Part shown: positions 38,307-51,660 of the stretch, one piece after another
How the letters are laid out: each line of letters begins with the position of its first letter
Numbering within the stretch: the first letter of the stretch is position 1
Assembly: GCA_947568835.1 (NCBI GenBank)
Contig: OX387604.1
Location: forward strand, 15,777,076-15,841,075
Reading direction: 5' to 3'
Source of the DNA: Protonemura montana
Taxonomy: Eukaryota; Arthropoda; Insecta; Plecoptera; Nemouridae
DNA: 64,000 nucleotides
The notes under the pieces: generated by a model
Told to the model about the DNA's origin: nothing
The model's input: the letters and a program-made list of their open reading frames with translations, nothing else
Database searches by the model: none
Program-made: the position numbers and the translations under genes

Positions 38307-39777
38307 ATTTTTTCTTTTAGCTTGGTTTTTCTGGTGACCTCTTGCCGGTAAATTCTAAATACCAATCACATCTGCGTACCCTTTTTAAATACTCTTCATA
38401 ATCAATTGAACGCCGTATCAAAAGAGTTTGGGAAATCTGCACTTCTGGAAATCTGAAAAAACTGCACCGGAATCAATGTGGACACTATTATTAAAAAAAA
38501 AGTCTTTCATGCAAACATGGAAATCAAGGCAAAGCAGGCATAATTCAGAGCGATGCACCTTGGTTTCGAAAATAGTTCTTTTTAAAGCTTACCACTTATT
38601 TGAAAACCGACATTGGCAGAAAGTATTCGAAAGAAAATCATTCAAGAAACCCTCGAAAGATAACTTTCCCACAACCAACGTCAATCTTCTTTCACTGCCC
38701 GTACCTCCCCAAAGGTGTTTCTAATCCGAAGGACTCTAAGCGTACAGTGTAGCGACTCCAATGCGTTATCCTCGCCGCGCTAGATAAAAAGGAAAGAGAC
38801 AAAGAATGTGTTATTGTCAAGTTGCAGAGTGCAGTGACGAGCAGAGGATGTGATAGATTAACTCTGGGCGGGGTGCTATTTGCATAATACTTGCGCCTCA
38901 CAGTAAAATGTTAATCTGTAATCGCGAATCGCAATCAACCTCGTGCTCAGACCCAGTCTGAAAACAATATCCAGTCTCGAAGAGCATTGTTTCTAGGTCC
39001 ACTTGACGGCCGCTGAGCGAGCTAGCTAGCAAGCTAACAGGAAGGTAGCGATTATGTTTGCCACAAATGATGCTTTAGAAATCTTCTATGTGAAAATGTA
39101 TATCTCAGTTGACTTGAGTCATTGTCAAACGAATTTAAAATACATAATAATAAGGTGGTAATGATTATTGATTATAATCTCTGGTACTTTCTTCGTCAAT
39201 GTCGGTTTTAGACTAATGTAGGGTGTCATTTGAGTACGCTTGATTAAGTTCTCTCGGTAGAATAGGTTTAAGTGTGACAACGCTGCCACGGTGATTATGC
39301 GAGAAGTAGGCTTAGCAAGAGAGGTTACTTTAATCTCTATCAGACTGACATCGGCAATCACTCCAATAAAGAGTCAGGTATTTTTTGTCTCATGCTTTTC
39401 AGCAACAAAGTAGCACAATGATGTAGCGATATGATTGCTCCAAATCAAATATATGTTCTAATTCTAGCGGCTGTGGACATTTTGGCAGATTTGCCATGAA
39501 CAGTTTTGGTAAGGCAAACTTACAGATGCCTTAGCTATAGAACAAAGTAAAAAAAAAAAGATATAGAATCCAACGTACCACTAGAAAAAAATAAATTCTA
39601 TAGTCCTTGAAAGGAAACTGCATCCAGGCTACGACATTATAAGCAATGCATTTTCTTTTTTAAGCGTCAGCATTATTGCTAAAAAAAAATCAAACTTTTC
39701 ATGTCCTCCGTAACCATAAAGCCCGTAGTTCGCCCGATCAAGGGTTGGTGTTATTATTAAAATATCCAAATTGGAGA

Positions 39778-39792
39778 GGGGGGGGGGGGGGG
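39778..39792 (+). repeat. Poly(G) tract of 15 bases
   Basis: 15 consecutive G followed by CGTG. Confidence 0.9.
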
Positions 39793-41060
39793 CGTGATTG
39801 CAGAGCGTCATGTGCGAGCAGACGACCGGAAACCGGGTCAGAGCTGTGCCCGGTTCAAGCTCGAAACAATGCATCCGGTTTTGGTTTTCACCTATAAGCA
39901 TTGCTACAGCCAATATAATGATTGCATATAGACTGCATGTCAGACTAAGTATACGAGTTCATGGAATACCTCTTCCAGGAGAGGAAACCTCTTCTGTTTA
40001 TACCTACCGGCGGTAACAAAAGAAAGTCGAATTGAGAATCCATTATGACAGGTGATCTCAGCATCTCTGCGACAATAAATTGAAACTACCTTTGGATCTC
40101 ATTTACTTAATATTTTGGTTTTCAAAGCAAGCAACGAAAAAGGCTACCTAAGAATAATTTCAGTGTAACTACCTGTAACAAGCTAAGCCAGGCTTAGCAT
40201 TGGTGATCTCAAACAAACTTTTCAGTTTTGTGCGGGAATGTGGTTGTAGGGGCTGAGATTCAATCTTGCGTATTGTCCTTCCAGCAGTATGAAGAACACA
40301 AGTCCTTTGTAAGACACGTTACAGTAAATGTCCACTTCGTGCTATTTGGCTACTTGCCAGCACCGGGTAAGTCTTTTCTAGCTTAGGCTAGGTTATGTTC
40401 ATAATAATTGTCCTTGCTAAAAACTGTGCGTTACAAAAACAACGCCTTCTGTGCGGATTAAAAGACCATATCATATCTCTGGACAAGGTTGACAAACGAT
40501 TATTAAAATACCACTTGAGTATAAAATTATCGCGTGATCATTAAAATGGGAAAACAATTATATAATGGGAAAATCAATGGGAACATCATAGAGAATATTA
40601 TAATTGCAATTAAATGCACAATTTATCCTTTATTAATTTTTCATAGAAACCTCCCATGAAAATCCGCAGCACCCTAACGCTAATTTAAAACGGTCTTCGC
40701 GAGAAAAAAACAGCGAAATTACTATTTTACTGACAAAAATGGACGATGCTACTAATCGGAGCCACTTTCGTTTCATTTCACCCAAATTTGAGACATGTTT
40801 ACGATCAATTAACCTGTATTAATGCTAAGCATAGCGATTAATAAACATGTACTGATATTTTGAGTCGTAATTTCTAGTTTTTTTTTAGGAAAGCCGCAAG
40901 CGCCAAAGGGTGGCACATTCAGTTACCACGCGTTACCGGCTCGCTTGCTCAGTAGAACTCATTAACGCTGGTCCTCTGTATTTACCTTGAAACTCAAGAA
41001 TATTGAACTGTACTTGAGACTTAAAGAGCTTTAGCAAAAAAATAAAATAAAAAAATAGGC

Positions 41061-41279
41061 ATGGACGAACCAAATGGCATGGACTGTACCCAGGTCACTT
41101 CAGTTCGGTACCAAAGCGACGAGCGGGCAAATTATTTGTTGGTCGCGTTCTATGCTCGACACTTCGACACAATGGAATTATATGGCATGCCACGCACCGT
41201 TCCTATAGCGTCGACCACCTTGTGCGACCATACCATCAAATTGTGCGTGATGCTCAAGATTAGATACATCAAGATGTGA
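41061..41279 (+). CDS. Candidate small ORF, unknown product (72 aa)
   Basis: ATG at 41061 to TGA at 41277. Its codons are clearly less AT-rich than the flanks and many end in C or G. The peptide begins MDEPNGMDCTQVTSVRYQSD; it has no signal peptide, membrane segment or recognised domain. An A-rich stretch, AAAAAAATAGGC, precedes the ATG. Confidence 0.22.
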   Translation: MDEPNGMDCTQVTSVRYQSDERANYLLVAFYARHFDTMELYGMPRTVPIASTTLCDHTIKLCVMLKIRYIKM

Positions 41280-43057
41280 TATTTTCTCAGCTTGTTTTTG
41301 ACTCCAATCTTAAAATACGGTTAAGGCAAGTTCGTTGTACACAAGCGTGCTGGAATTTTAAATATTATTTAATCACGATGACTAACCGTGTTTTTTTTTT
41401 AACTGCATTTTTGGCGGACTAAATTATTTGACACAGGCAGGTCGCAAAAATATTATTTCCATTGAACGAAACGTTGAACTTCTGAAAAAAAAGTCTTAAG
41501 TAATGATTTTTCATTCCAGTGAGTTTCAGTAAAGACATTTCCCATTTTAAGATTATGATCGCTCAGTTAAATTGCTATAAAAAAACTCACGTGATAAACT
41601 GTTTAAGGTAAAAGGTTCAATTTCAAGACGTTCCAAAAAGTATCGAAAGAAAATCTTAAAATCTGTAGAAACCATCAAGAGTTAAGTTTTGTGCGGAAAA
41701 CACAGACAGATGCTTTATTATATGTAAATAGATAAATTGGATTATCTTTTAGTCGAAATTTGATCAGTTATGGACCAAATGAGCGCAATTCACGCGTCCT
41801 ATATCAAATTTACAGAACACCGTCATCTAAAGCGATGTAACTTAAAACAGGAAGAATGTTGACTACTAATAACTTACACCCCGCGGGTTCTTACTAGTTA
41901 ACTTTTAATAGGTTAAGTTAGCATAAAGCTGCATCGAAGAGCTGTTTACTTGATCGCCAGGTTTAGGGGTTCAATTGATTTATGGCGTAGAAAACAATTA
42001 CTGCAGAATGTAGGCTGGGATTGGATCCTACCACGTTTGGCTAAACAACATTAAACCACACAACGTTTCTAGATAAGATTTCCCGCTACCCACTCGTGTT
42101 CTTTCCAATTATACCACCAACGTGAAAAAATGGAAAATTCGTTTGATTTAACAGTTCATTTGCAATCGCAGAAAACTAATCAGTGTATGTTTCCAAACGC
42201 AAATGTTAGTTTGTAGTGGAAAAATGATCTAAACAAATGTGTTGTCACATAAGTTATATATGTAGTTATACCTTAGTGCAATAGAACAGCACATCTGTTA
42301 AAATTTCAAATTATAATATTGTAGGTGAAACATGTAGCTGAAAACATTCATTGACCACACCAGTCACACATAGATACAGGTGTGGAAAGATATCTTTGGT
42401 AATCAGTTTTGTTTTTAGTATGATGGCCGAGGCCCAAAACTAAACATAACTCATAAACAGTATTTTAATATAACAAACATTACTAATCAATATAACTTAA
42501 TTTATTCTGTTAGTTTTCGTGGCATTCGAATCGAAATTAGTGATTTACGAGTTGGAGAAGACTTCGTTCACCTGTTCCACTCTTCAATTTATTAAAATCA
42601 AAGTATGTAGATATGGATCATTTTCTCACACCCTATTTGTCAGCTGACATTGACAGTTGGACTTCAATGTACTTGATTCTTATTGCCACATTTACTATAG
42701 GTAAACAACATACTCTGGTATCTCCTGAACGAATGTCTTAGCGTATCAAAGACGCAACAATCCTTTTTAATACTAAACTTAATTAGTATATCTTATCTTG
42801 ATCAAGATCTCTAAATCTCGATAAAATAATCTACGATAATTTCATAATCCGTACCTAATTCGATCGATAGCGGTTATATATTTTTATTCATACATTTTTT
42901 TTAAATATGCAAATTAGTCGTTATAAATCAATGGTGTGGTGGGGATCCTAACAAGGTTCCCAATATGCCCGTTAGTGGGACTGGGCTGTGAGTGCTAGTG
43001 ACTTCATAGCATGCTGCATCGAGCTAGCGCAGGTTTAGCATATTATAGCGAACACAG

Positions 43058-43070
43058 AGGTCACAGGTCA
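43058..43070 (+). promoter_or_regulatory. Perfect DR1 nuclear-receptor element
   Basis: Two exact AGGTCA half-sites separated by one C, the consensus bound by RXR, HNF4 or COUP-TF type receptors. No gene is seen close by. Confidence 0.4.
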
Positions 43071-46000
43071 ATAATTATAGGCAAAGATTTTCACTCCCTC
43101 TGAGCTAGCTGCGTTGCGACCAACATCGAACACCCACATTCGAAATGGTGTGTGTGGGCTCACACAAACTAGCAGCTTTTTGTCTAGCAATGCTCAAGGC
43201 TAGATTACATTCATCCTGCATCTTCGCATTCAACGACAGTTATTATTATTTATATTTATATTAGTAGTATTGTCTTTGGTTTTATTGAAAATTATGTTTA
43301 TTGCTGTATGGGTATTTGAATTGCACGTGGGGTGCTTTGAGGATGCAAGTGTGCACTTTTTGATTTGTTTTGAGGTCAGAATTATCGGTGTGAGAAGAAA
43401 AAAAATAGGGTCAGGTCAACCTCATTCATGTAAAGAATCAGCACAGTTTGTAATAACAAAATTTCTAAACAAAGTATTGGAATTTATAAGAAGAGAAATA
43501 ACGCTTATAGAAATGCCGAGCGTTTCAAGTGGGCCCCGATCCTTACAGAATGTATAGCACCCCATGCTCGTTTACGGGGGTACGCGGGAGGTACACATAT
43601 TGATGGTCCAGGGGCAGAGGCTAATCAGCACCTAAGAAAGCTTTTCACAGCGTCTCGCAAATTAGATACTCGAGAGGTGCTAGCGACATAACACCTCAAC
43701 TAAACTCTTGATTTGGGTAGAAGAATGCGAGTTTATTGGTGTTTTTTTTTTGGATATTTATTTGGTAATTAGGGTACAATGGAAGAGTGTTATCGAAGGT
43801 GCAGACGAATAATTTTTCACAAGTACATCATAACTAACGATGTCTCTACATTCAGTCATTCGCAGGAAAGGCGTCCGTGGTTTAGTAGCATCACCACCCT
43901 TTGTTTTAAAGCAATGCCTTTTTTTCCTTTTATTCAATTATTTCTTTTGACTGATTTTTCTTGCAATTTTCCATGTCGTTCTATTGCGTTACTCCGTGGA
44001 AACCTTCACTTTGCGTCTCTGCTGCTTACAGCTAACTTTATTCGCTTCCAGGGACAGTACAGGTCCTCTGCCACATAAGTGAAGGTAGCAAATACATTTT
44101 ATACATAATGAGTTAATAGTCGGAAGATTTTATTCCCAACAAGAGTTTCCGAAAATACTGAAAAAATGGCCCTGCTTTCACGACCACTTCTTTCTTACTC
44201 GACGAGCTTGTTTATGTCATTTTTTAAATTAATTTTAGGCACAGCATCTTATTTCTTTACATTTTTATGAACTTATAAATGTGGGATGGATACGAAAATT
44301 CAGTTCTGGAATTAGAACGGCTTTGAAGACGACTGAAATAGAAAAAAAAATGTCTATGCATAAATCTTTACTGAAAATTCTCAAATCTCATTCACATCCG
44401 AGTAACATCAAGTAGAATAAACATACAATATTTACTTATTTGCACGTTTACTCCTTTCAGAAACGTTCGACACCGCTTTTATATTTTATTTCCGTTGAGA
44501 GAAATAGAGAAATGGAAATATTTTGCTGCTATGTTCACAATCCTTTATGACAGACAGGTTTCTATGATGTCGAACATAGTTACCAACTCTTAGTTGAAAA
44601 AAAGAAACAAAAATCGGTGTCAGATTATACAACAGAAATACCACATAAAAATTAAATTCTCTATTTATTGTTAGCTGTTTGTAACACTTCATACAATTTT
44701 ATTTAGTTTTAATTTGAAACACTTCCAGAAAAGTTTCAAAATTGAAAAACTTTATCGATATTCTGATTTTTTCTATAATTATGCAACCATTATGAAGCCA
44801 TTTTTTGAGCTAAATATTACAATATATATTGACATTTTTTTAAGATACCCCTTTTTTGCTGTCAACTTTCAAAACAGAAAATATTTTCAAGCATACGAGA
44901 TACAATGGTAGATTCAAAGCTTCACAGCAATGTAGATGCTGTGATTCCAGGACAGAGCTTCTCAATTCTGCTTTCTATAAAACCATCGGAATGATTCACA
45001 AGTGCACGCAAAATCCCTTTAAAAAATAGGAGCACTTGCATGTAACAGGTGAAATACCACAATCAGATACACTTGAATCTCCCCTCCTCCCCACAGAACT
45101 GACTCCTGACGCTTTTAGTAAACGTTTAGCGTCAGTCAAGCCTGGCTGCTTTTTGGGGTGCTATTTGTCCCCTCTTAACATGCCCTTGCCGGTACGGTGC
45201 CGGTGCCGGTGCCTGTACCTGTACACCCTGTCTATACACACCTGTTGCACCTTGCCTCCCCCACTCACCGTGGTGATTTATTTAACGACCGTTACCATAA
45301 TGCCTTTCACAACAGTACAACTTCACAACTGGTTGCTCGTTGGACAATGCATATCCTTTGAAGCGCACCCCGAAAAGTAATTTTGTGTCCATGTTAGATT
45401 TTTTTGTGTTCAAGTATGCTTTTTAAAATATGCTCAAATGCTTGCGGCTTTTTTTAATTTTTAAGACAAGCAGGTTATCTACTTTTACCAATTTCTTGTA
45501 TCTAAAGCTTCAATGATCAAACACTTATACTGTGGTGAGCGAGCTAAATGTTATTGGTTTTAAATATTTAGTTTGTCATTTCCGAGTTTTAACAATCCAA
45601 CTTTATTTGCCAAATTTGGTGATAGGGTTAGAGAAAATAATTTAGTACGAAGATATTTAGACACAGTATTTAGAAGAACAGAACAACTTGACCATAATAT
45701 GAACGAGTGACTTTGACTTGACCTCCCCACCCCCCTTTCTCACCTATCCACCCCTACATACAATTCCTTAAATCACTTCTATAATTTCTGAAATTTCGAC
45801 AATTTCATAATTAAGGACGAGATGTTAAAAGATGGAAAATTGAATGCTTGTTTTAACATTCTGACAAGCTTCAAAGCTCTCCGGACGTATTTTATTTTAT
45901 GAAATCAATATTTTGATTGAAAAATTATAAAAAATTGAAGGTAGGTAATATGAACCACTAATAAATAAAATACAATACAATTCAATACTTCTATGAACAT

Positions 46001-46235
46001 GACATAACAGCGTTGATTTTTTGTTGTTGTTGTAAAGCACATAGTTCTTATTTCTCTAGTTTTAAACGAACCCTTATATATTAGGGCAGATTATCACAAA
46101 AAGGTATGATCAAATAAACGGTGTGCGTCCAGGTACAATGCTTACTCTTGATATACACTTCAACTTTTGTTCAAATAAATACCCTTTCTTCGCGGCTGCA
46201 TTATCACACAAATAGGATGCAAGAAGTGAAATCAA

Positions 46236-46268
46236 ATCTCCCATCACACTGATTGTGTGATGGGAGAT
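46236..46268. repeat. Perfect 14-bp hairpin
   Basis: ATCTCCCATCACAC (46236-46249) and its exact reverse complement (46255-46268) flank a five-base loop, TGATT. Too short for a microRNA precursor; no T run follows. Confidence 0.85.
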
Positions 46269-48307
46269 AGCGATAGTGGTAGAAAGAAGGTACTGTCGGC
46301 ATGTACGTGAAAGATGATATGATGATAAATACGTTATTATGATATCATAATCGTGTAGGTACAATCCTTTTACCTATATTTTTATTTTTATTGCATACCT
46401 ATATAACATCTAGCAAACAGGTAGTAAAGATTTCAGATACTACAGCTATATACGGACCCACCAATAAAACGGAAGAATTCTTGACTAAAGTTGCGTCAAT
46501 ATTCTTCTGGTGTGTTTTTATGTATTTTTATTCGTATGGAATTTTTCGTAGATTTCGGATTTATTTAGGTTTTGGGGAAGTGAATGCGACTTCAGCGACT
46601 TAAACGCCGAAATATTCTTTACCCGAAAATGTTACTTTGAAAAACATTAAAAATATTATCATTTTTACCAACGACATTTTTAGACTAAGAAAATAAAAGT
46701 TTACTGATCAAAGGTATGACTTAACTGATTAAATAAATAAATCAATCATTACACCCTTTTCGAAAAAAAATGCGATACTGCTCTATATAACAGCTTTTCT
46801 GTGAAAGTCTCTGAACATCTACATCCCCCGAGTCGTTTATAGCTTGTCATAAACGTGAAACGTGCAGAGATCTGTCACACATAGGTTCAATATTAGGCTT
46901 ATTATTTTTAAATTGGTTCATCTCACTCTCAAAGTTTTAATACAAATTTCAAGAAAAGCAAAACTGCAAAAAAAGTATGCTCTCTTACACAAAAATGTTT
47001 TAAACTTATCCATAGCTAGGCCAAAAACCAGCATCGAATTGGAACCAAATTGAAACCGCGCTCTAAGATTCTTTGCGGGCCATTCTAGCTCAAAGGGCAC
47101 CGCCAGCACGCCAGCATTGCGACGGACCATGAAATAATTATACAACACAGCCTGTACCATATAGCACTAGCATGATCCAACCATCCAGCGGGCTGGTGCG
47201 GCTTGTCAGGATCTTATAGGACTTAAGACAATGGTATAGATGGCACATCTTCTACATTTAGCCAGAACGGAGCGTGTAATTGTATTAGTACGCTGGGGCT
47301 GGCATCGGGTACGCGGGTACGCGGCTATTCTATAAGACTGCTTCGAGTCGGGAGAGCCCCGGGCTCATCGAGAACAACTTAAACTGGAAATTCAAGCAAA
47401 TGAGTCGATCGCCATCGTTCACATTTTTGAGACGATGAACAATGTAAGATGATGGAAGCGACAAATATTGTGATTCTTGCGAGAGGTCCTGGGATGTTAT
47501 GATTATATGTCTAGTGAGTGTGATTCAAGAAAATGTTTTCCTCTTCTAGAATTATTCGTGTTTCTTTTCTTGAAAAAAATCGAGTTGTCAGCTCAGAAAT
47601 AAGCGAAAGAGTTGGCGCCGAGCAATTGATTTGAATGAGTGATTGACTGTCGGTGGTTTGATTGAGGAGTTTTCAAAATATTCAGAAAAAATTACAAAGA
47701 ACATTTTAAATGCCCTGATTCAATCAAATTCGGCATCAAGCGTAAATATACGTATCTGAACTGAATGGATAACTATTTAAAAGGTCTCATATTTGTAAGT
47801 GAACAGAAAATTGGCTTAACAATATTTAAAACTAATTAAATACTAGTCAATCACGTTCAAGTTATTAGGGGGAAAAAAACTACACATTCTTTACGCATCC
47901 TAAAAGCGTAAAGCCATGATCTTGAAGATGTAGAGACCTTTTTTACTAATGCTAGAACCGTGAATGGCATTCCTTAGATTGGCATGACCAAGGCTTCATA
48001 TAATTTAGCGGACCTTTATCGTGCGTCTTTCCTTTTTATAGGTCCAAGAGAACTAGCACTGTCAGATACATGCGTAATCTCATGATGCAAATTACAGATA
48101 TTTTATAGATTAGGTAGGGTGTTGTAGGTGGAAGGTAAGGTATATTGGAACGGTAATAGGTGATTCAATAACTGGCTTGGAAATGGAATGATGTAGGCAC
48201 AAGGATAAGATGAGTCTCACGTAGCACGCTTCTAAGACATAGGTAAAAGTCACCTAAAGACACGTCAGTCACACCTAATGTGGATATTTTAAAACAATAT
48301 TACGTGG

Positions 48308-48334
48308 CGGGGGAGGGGGGGGGGGGGGGAGGGG
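48308..48334 (+). repeat. G-rich tract (five G, A, fifteen G, A, four G)
   Basis: Three G runs separated by single A residues; quadruplex-prone. Confidence 0.9.
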
Positions 48335-48689
48335 CGTTTTTTCCAACTTCGGTACAATGCATGGTCATGCTTGAAATTTAATTACAAACTATAAACTTAT
48401 GTGTTTCTTGATGTACAGGAACATCACAGATTAACAACAATTAATCGAAAATTGACCCAATTTATGTCTATTTAGCCAACACCGTCAACGAAAGCAAATG
48501 AATACTGGGTTGTGGATTTCAATTTCTGGCTCTATTATCTTGTGATGTAGAAGTGTAAACAATGTCATAAATGGCAATTAAAGTCCCCAATTTACAGCCC
48601 CACTTGGGACCCTTGGATGCCAAAAATGCCGTTTCATGTGTTTTTGATTTTCATTATTGCCTTAAACAAGCCTGACTGGTGCTCGAATA

Positions 48690-49010
48690 CATCAGGTTGC
48701 ACTGAGAAACCTGGTGTGGAACCTGCACTGGGTGTGGAGGCTGGAACCTGCTGTGGAACCAGTACTGGGTCTGGAATATGGAACCTGCTGTGAAACCAGC
48801 TGTGGAACCTGCTGTGGAACCTGCAATGGGTGAGGAATCTGCAACCTACTGTGGACTCTGCACTGGGTGTGGAATCTGCAACCTACTGTGGACTCTGCAC
48901 TGGGGGTGGAATCTGCAACCTACTGTGGACCCTGCTGTGGAACGTGCACTGGTTCTGGTAACTGCTGTGGAACCTGGTGTGGAACCTGCCTTGGGCCTGG
49001 ATTTTGAAAC
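48690..49010 (+). repeat. Minisatellite built from a TGTGGAACCTGC motif, with a 36-bp unit in three copies
   Basis: 12-bp motifs (TGTGGAACCTGC and variants) form the whole array. At about 48835-48940 three near-identical 36-bp units appear (GTGGAATCTGCAACCTACTG followed by TGGACTCTGCACTGGG). Open frames in the array (VEPA repeats) are a consequence of the repeat. Confidence 0.88.
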
Positions 49011-50796
49011 CCGTGCAGTAACTGTGCAGTGAAACGCAACGCTTTCAACTCCAAGCAATCGTGGCTAACTCGTCTCTGTTGATTCGCTCGCCGGAAAAGG
49101 AAGTGACGATCACCTCCATGGGCGATGTCCAACTGGATATTTTTCTCATCTCTTTGAGTACAATAGTGAAGCAATTTCACGCATAAATGCATGCACTAGT
49201 TCAAAGAGACTGGCTGGCTATAGGCAATTACACTCAACTAAAACCCGCTACGGACGTTTCATTACTTAGTTGCTAATATTACCATTATATTATTATAAAC
49301 ATAAACATTTCACATGTAAATGGTTTAAACTATGGTAGTTAGTTTCATTTTATAATCGTTCTGCTTAGGCGAATCAGAGTCGTTATTATTACTGATTGTA
49401 TTAGAATAATTAGGTGATTTCATGCTTTGGCTAACTTTAGGTTAAATAAATATAGTGTGCGGTGACTAAAGTCGAAATACTTCATCAGTTGCACAATCAT
49501 TAAAATTAAGCCTGTCCTAAAAGTCCAGTTCACTGTCTCATTTCCAATTATCTTACATAAATCATTGTGTATGGGTTGATTGTGAGAGACAATGATTTTA
49601 CTTGGTATAACGGGCATACTAGAAGTCACTAAATTGCAATACATTTTAACATCAGTAGAACATTCATTGATTTGTGGCGATTAACGACACGCTTTTCTGG
49701 CACAACGAGTATTTTCTTAGGTTTTCAATGACATTTGATAGGCCAGGTAGGAAAATTCCCATACTTCCAAGTTGTAGTGGTACAAACTCGTAGAAAAGCG
49801 TTGCTTAGCGGACTGATTTTTTTCAAAAATGCGTTGAAAATATCTGGGATTACCTCCACTGCATATAAAGCTCACTAAACTTATTTAGACCCCCGATTTT
49901 ATTTGGAAAACCATAATTTACTTTTCCATGATTTATGTCGTGGTTAATTTATGCATTGTAATTTAACTTCGAATTAGCTATATTTGTAAATAAATACCAC
50001 TAACGAAGCCATGTGGGGAATTCTATTGCGATGGTCAAGTCGAAATTCTATGCAACTATTATATATTTTTACAGCAATGCACCAAAAAACTGAGAATTAA
50101 TTTTTTTCAAAGTCTCAGTCTCAAAATACAAGTAATTCAATTTTTTATTTTGTATATAATTGCATATATTGTGCAATAATTACATATATTGTTATTTTAT
50201 ATATAAATATATTTATATATATATTTATACATATATATATATATATATTTTAAACAAAGTGTGCTTATCGATGTATTTTTTTACATCAAGTTAGGTGTAC
50301 GCCGTATACCCGCGTCTACCCAGGCCAACACCATTTAATACTTCTTTTTCATTTTCGAAATACACTTGCAAATCACAATTTAAATAAAAATAAACATGTG
50401 GGAACAGATTGCGTGTTCAAAGCTAAAAAAAGTCTCAAATTAAGCGCTTGAAAAATATGCAGCAACATTATTGTAAAAATATATAAAAACAGGAAAAGCA
50501 ACAGCTAACTCTGTCAAGAAATGCTGTTGCCGCCACCTAGCGTTAACAAGTAACACTTCGACCGGTCTTTGGTGACTTAGCAACTAGCAGACAGAGGGCG
50601 ACACTGGTATATCTGGCGAGACAGTCGCTTGAACGCGATAGAAAAGTTATTTCCCAACAAAGCTTCTCAACTAATAAAACTTTGCTCTGACTACAATTTA
50701 ATATCAAAGAAAATTGACAACCTTGAGAGCAAAAACTTGACAAACACTATCCGTGAAATAAAATGCATGGTATTTTTTTACTAGCAACAAAATTTC
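49011..50796. other. No gene seen; CTCF-like motif pair near 50530-50607
   Basis: CCGCCACCTAGCG at 50530 and GACAGAGGGCGACA at about 50589 resemble the CTCF core on opposite strands. Otherwise AT-rich with microsatellite. Confidence 0.4.
50199..50250 (+). repeat. AT-rich dinucleotide tract
   Basis: TATAAATA passing into a (AT)n run. Confidence 0.85.
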
Positions 50797-51112
50797 AATT
50801 TATTGTGTTTAACGACGCACTGTCTTGGCAATCGCCCCTGTGGCACTGGTGCGTCGATAGATAAGCTGGTGATAACGAGGGTGATAAGGTGACTCTAATT
50901 ATAGTCTAAAAGAGAGGAGGGGTAAACCTGGCGCCAGCACTTCGACCACTAGTAAATCCTGTCAGAGTTTGATAAAAAATATGAATGAGTTACTGTAGTA
51001 ACTTTCATCCGTACAACTTCTCTTCCAAACAGAATCCACGAGTGGCCACCCATCCAATACCTGACCAAGCGTAGTGTTGCTCAACTTCGATGCTCTACCG
51101 AGAACCGGTTTG
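50797..51112 (-). repeat. 5S rRNA-derived SINE, copy 2 (minus strand, near full length)
   Basis: Read on the minus strand, the head gives CTCGGTAGAGCATCGAAGTT, then GAGCAACACTACGC, then GGTCAGGTATTGGATGGGTG. This is the clearest match to eukaryotic 5S rRNA (box A, intermediate element and box C in order). The body GTTTGGAAGAGAAGTTG matches copy 1 and copy 3. The tail GTGCGTCGTTAAACACAATA matches copy 1. Confidence 0.78.
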
Positions 51113-51407
51113 TCTAACACGCAAAACCGCTTGGTACCAACAAATGTTATGATACATACATTTATTAAAATACATGTGTATTCGCGCCATACTTTATCCC
51201 ATAGGCAAACTTACAGGCATTTTAGAAATATGCTATATTCATTAAAAACACACACAGTGATTGACAATAAAATACTCGAATGGGGAGAGGAATAGAAACA
51301 ATAATAAGCTCATACGGCGTTGATTCGATACTAAAGTGTCGCTTGTGCCATGTGGCGCTCAGTCGCGGCTATTTCCCGAACCTTAGCAGCAGGTCCCTAG
51401 CAGTATA

Positions 51408-51432
51408 CCCCCCCCCCCCTCCCCCACCCCCC
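51408..51432 (+). repeat. C-rich tract (twelve C, T, five C, A, six C)
   Basis: Lies between 5S-derived SINE copy 2 and the tail fragment. Confidence 0.9.
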
Positions 51433-51560
51433 ACGACCCGTGAAACCGTTGTTCACTGCAGCCGGCAGATTCTACTCAGGATTCAATGCACGTCTGGGCA
51501 GAAAGAGACTTGAAAGATAGCGAGCTGAATGTGAGATTGTTGATGGCAAACTATCGATTT

Positions 51561-51660
51561 GCGGTGTTTAATGATGCTTTAATGTGACTTCTAGGCTGGC
51601 TGGTGCATTGGTATGAATGACGGGTTGATGATGAGGTTGATGATGAAACTGAAAAGATAA
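51561..51660 (-). repeat. Tail fragment of the 5S-derived SINE family (minus strand)
   Basis: On the plus strand the reversed tail reads TGTTTAATGATGC, then CTGGTGCATTGGTATGAATG, then GATGATGAGGTTGATGATG. This lines up with copy 2 (TGTTTAACGACGC, TGGTGCGTCGATA, GTGATAACGAGGGTGATAAG). No 5S head is present. Confidence 0.5.

Larger units (their letters stand above)
36957..41060. other. No gene seen apart from simple repeats
   Basis: A 98-codon frame at 38428-38724 (plus) is Lys-rich and shows no recognisable domain. Core AGGTGGCG of a CTCF-like motif is at about 37757. Confidence 0.45.
41280..48689. other. No gene seen; AT-rich intergenic
   Basis: Holds the DR1 element at 43058, the palindrome TGTCAGCTGACA at 42638, a hairpin at 46236 and a G-rich tract at 48308. 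Frames at 43270, 43779 and 45036 lack usable starts or coding composition. Confidence 0.45.

Noticed and set aside
45036-45380. 114-codon plus-strand frame
   Set aside because: Opens at TTG, contains a GGTGCC/GGTACC short repeat, and has no domain or splice context.
48778-49192. VEPA-repeat protein and antisense Gln/Pro-rich frames
   Set aside because: They arise from the TGTGGAACCTGC minisatellite; there are no unique flanking coding sequences.
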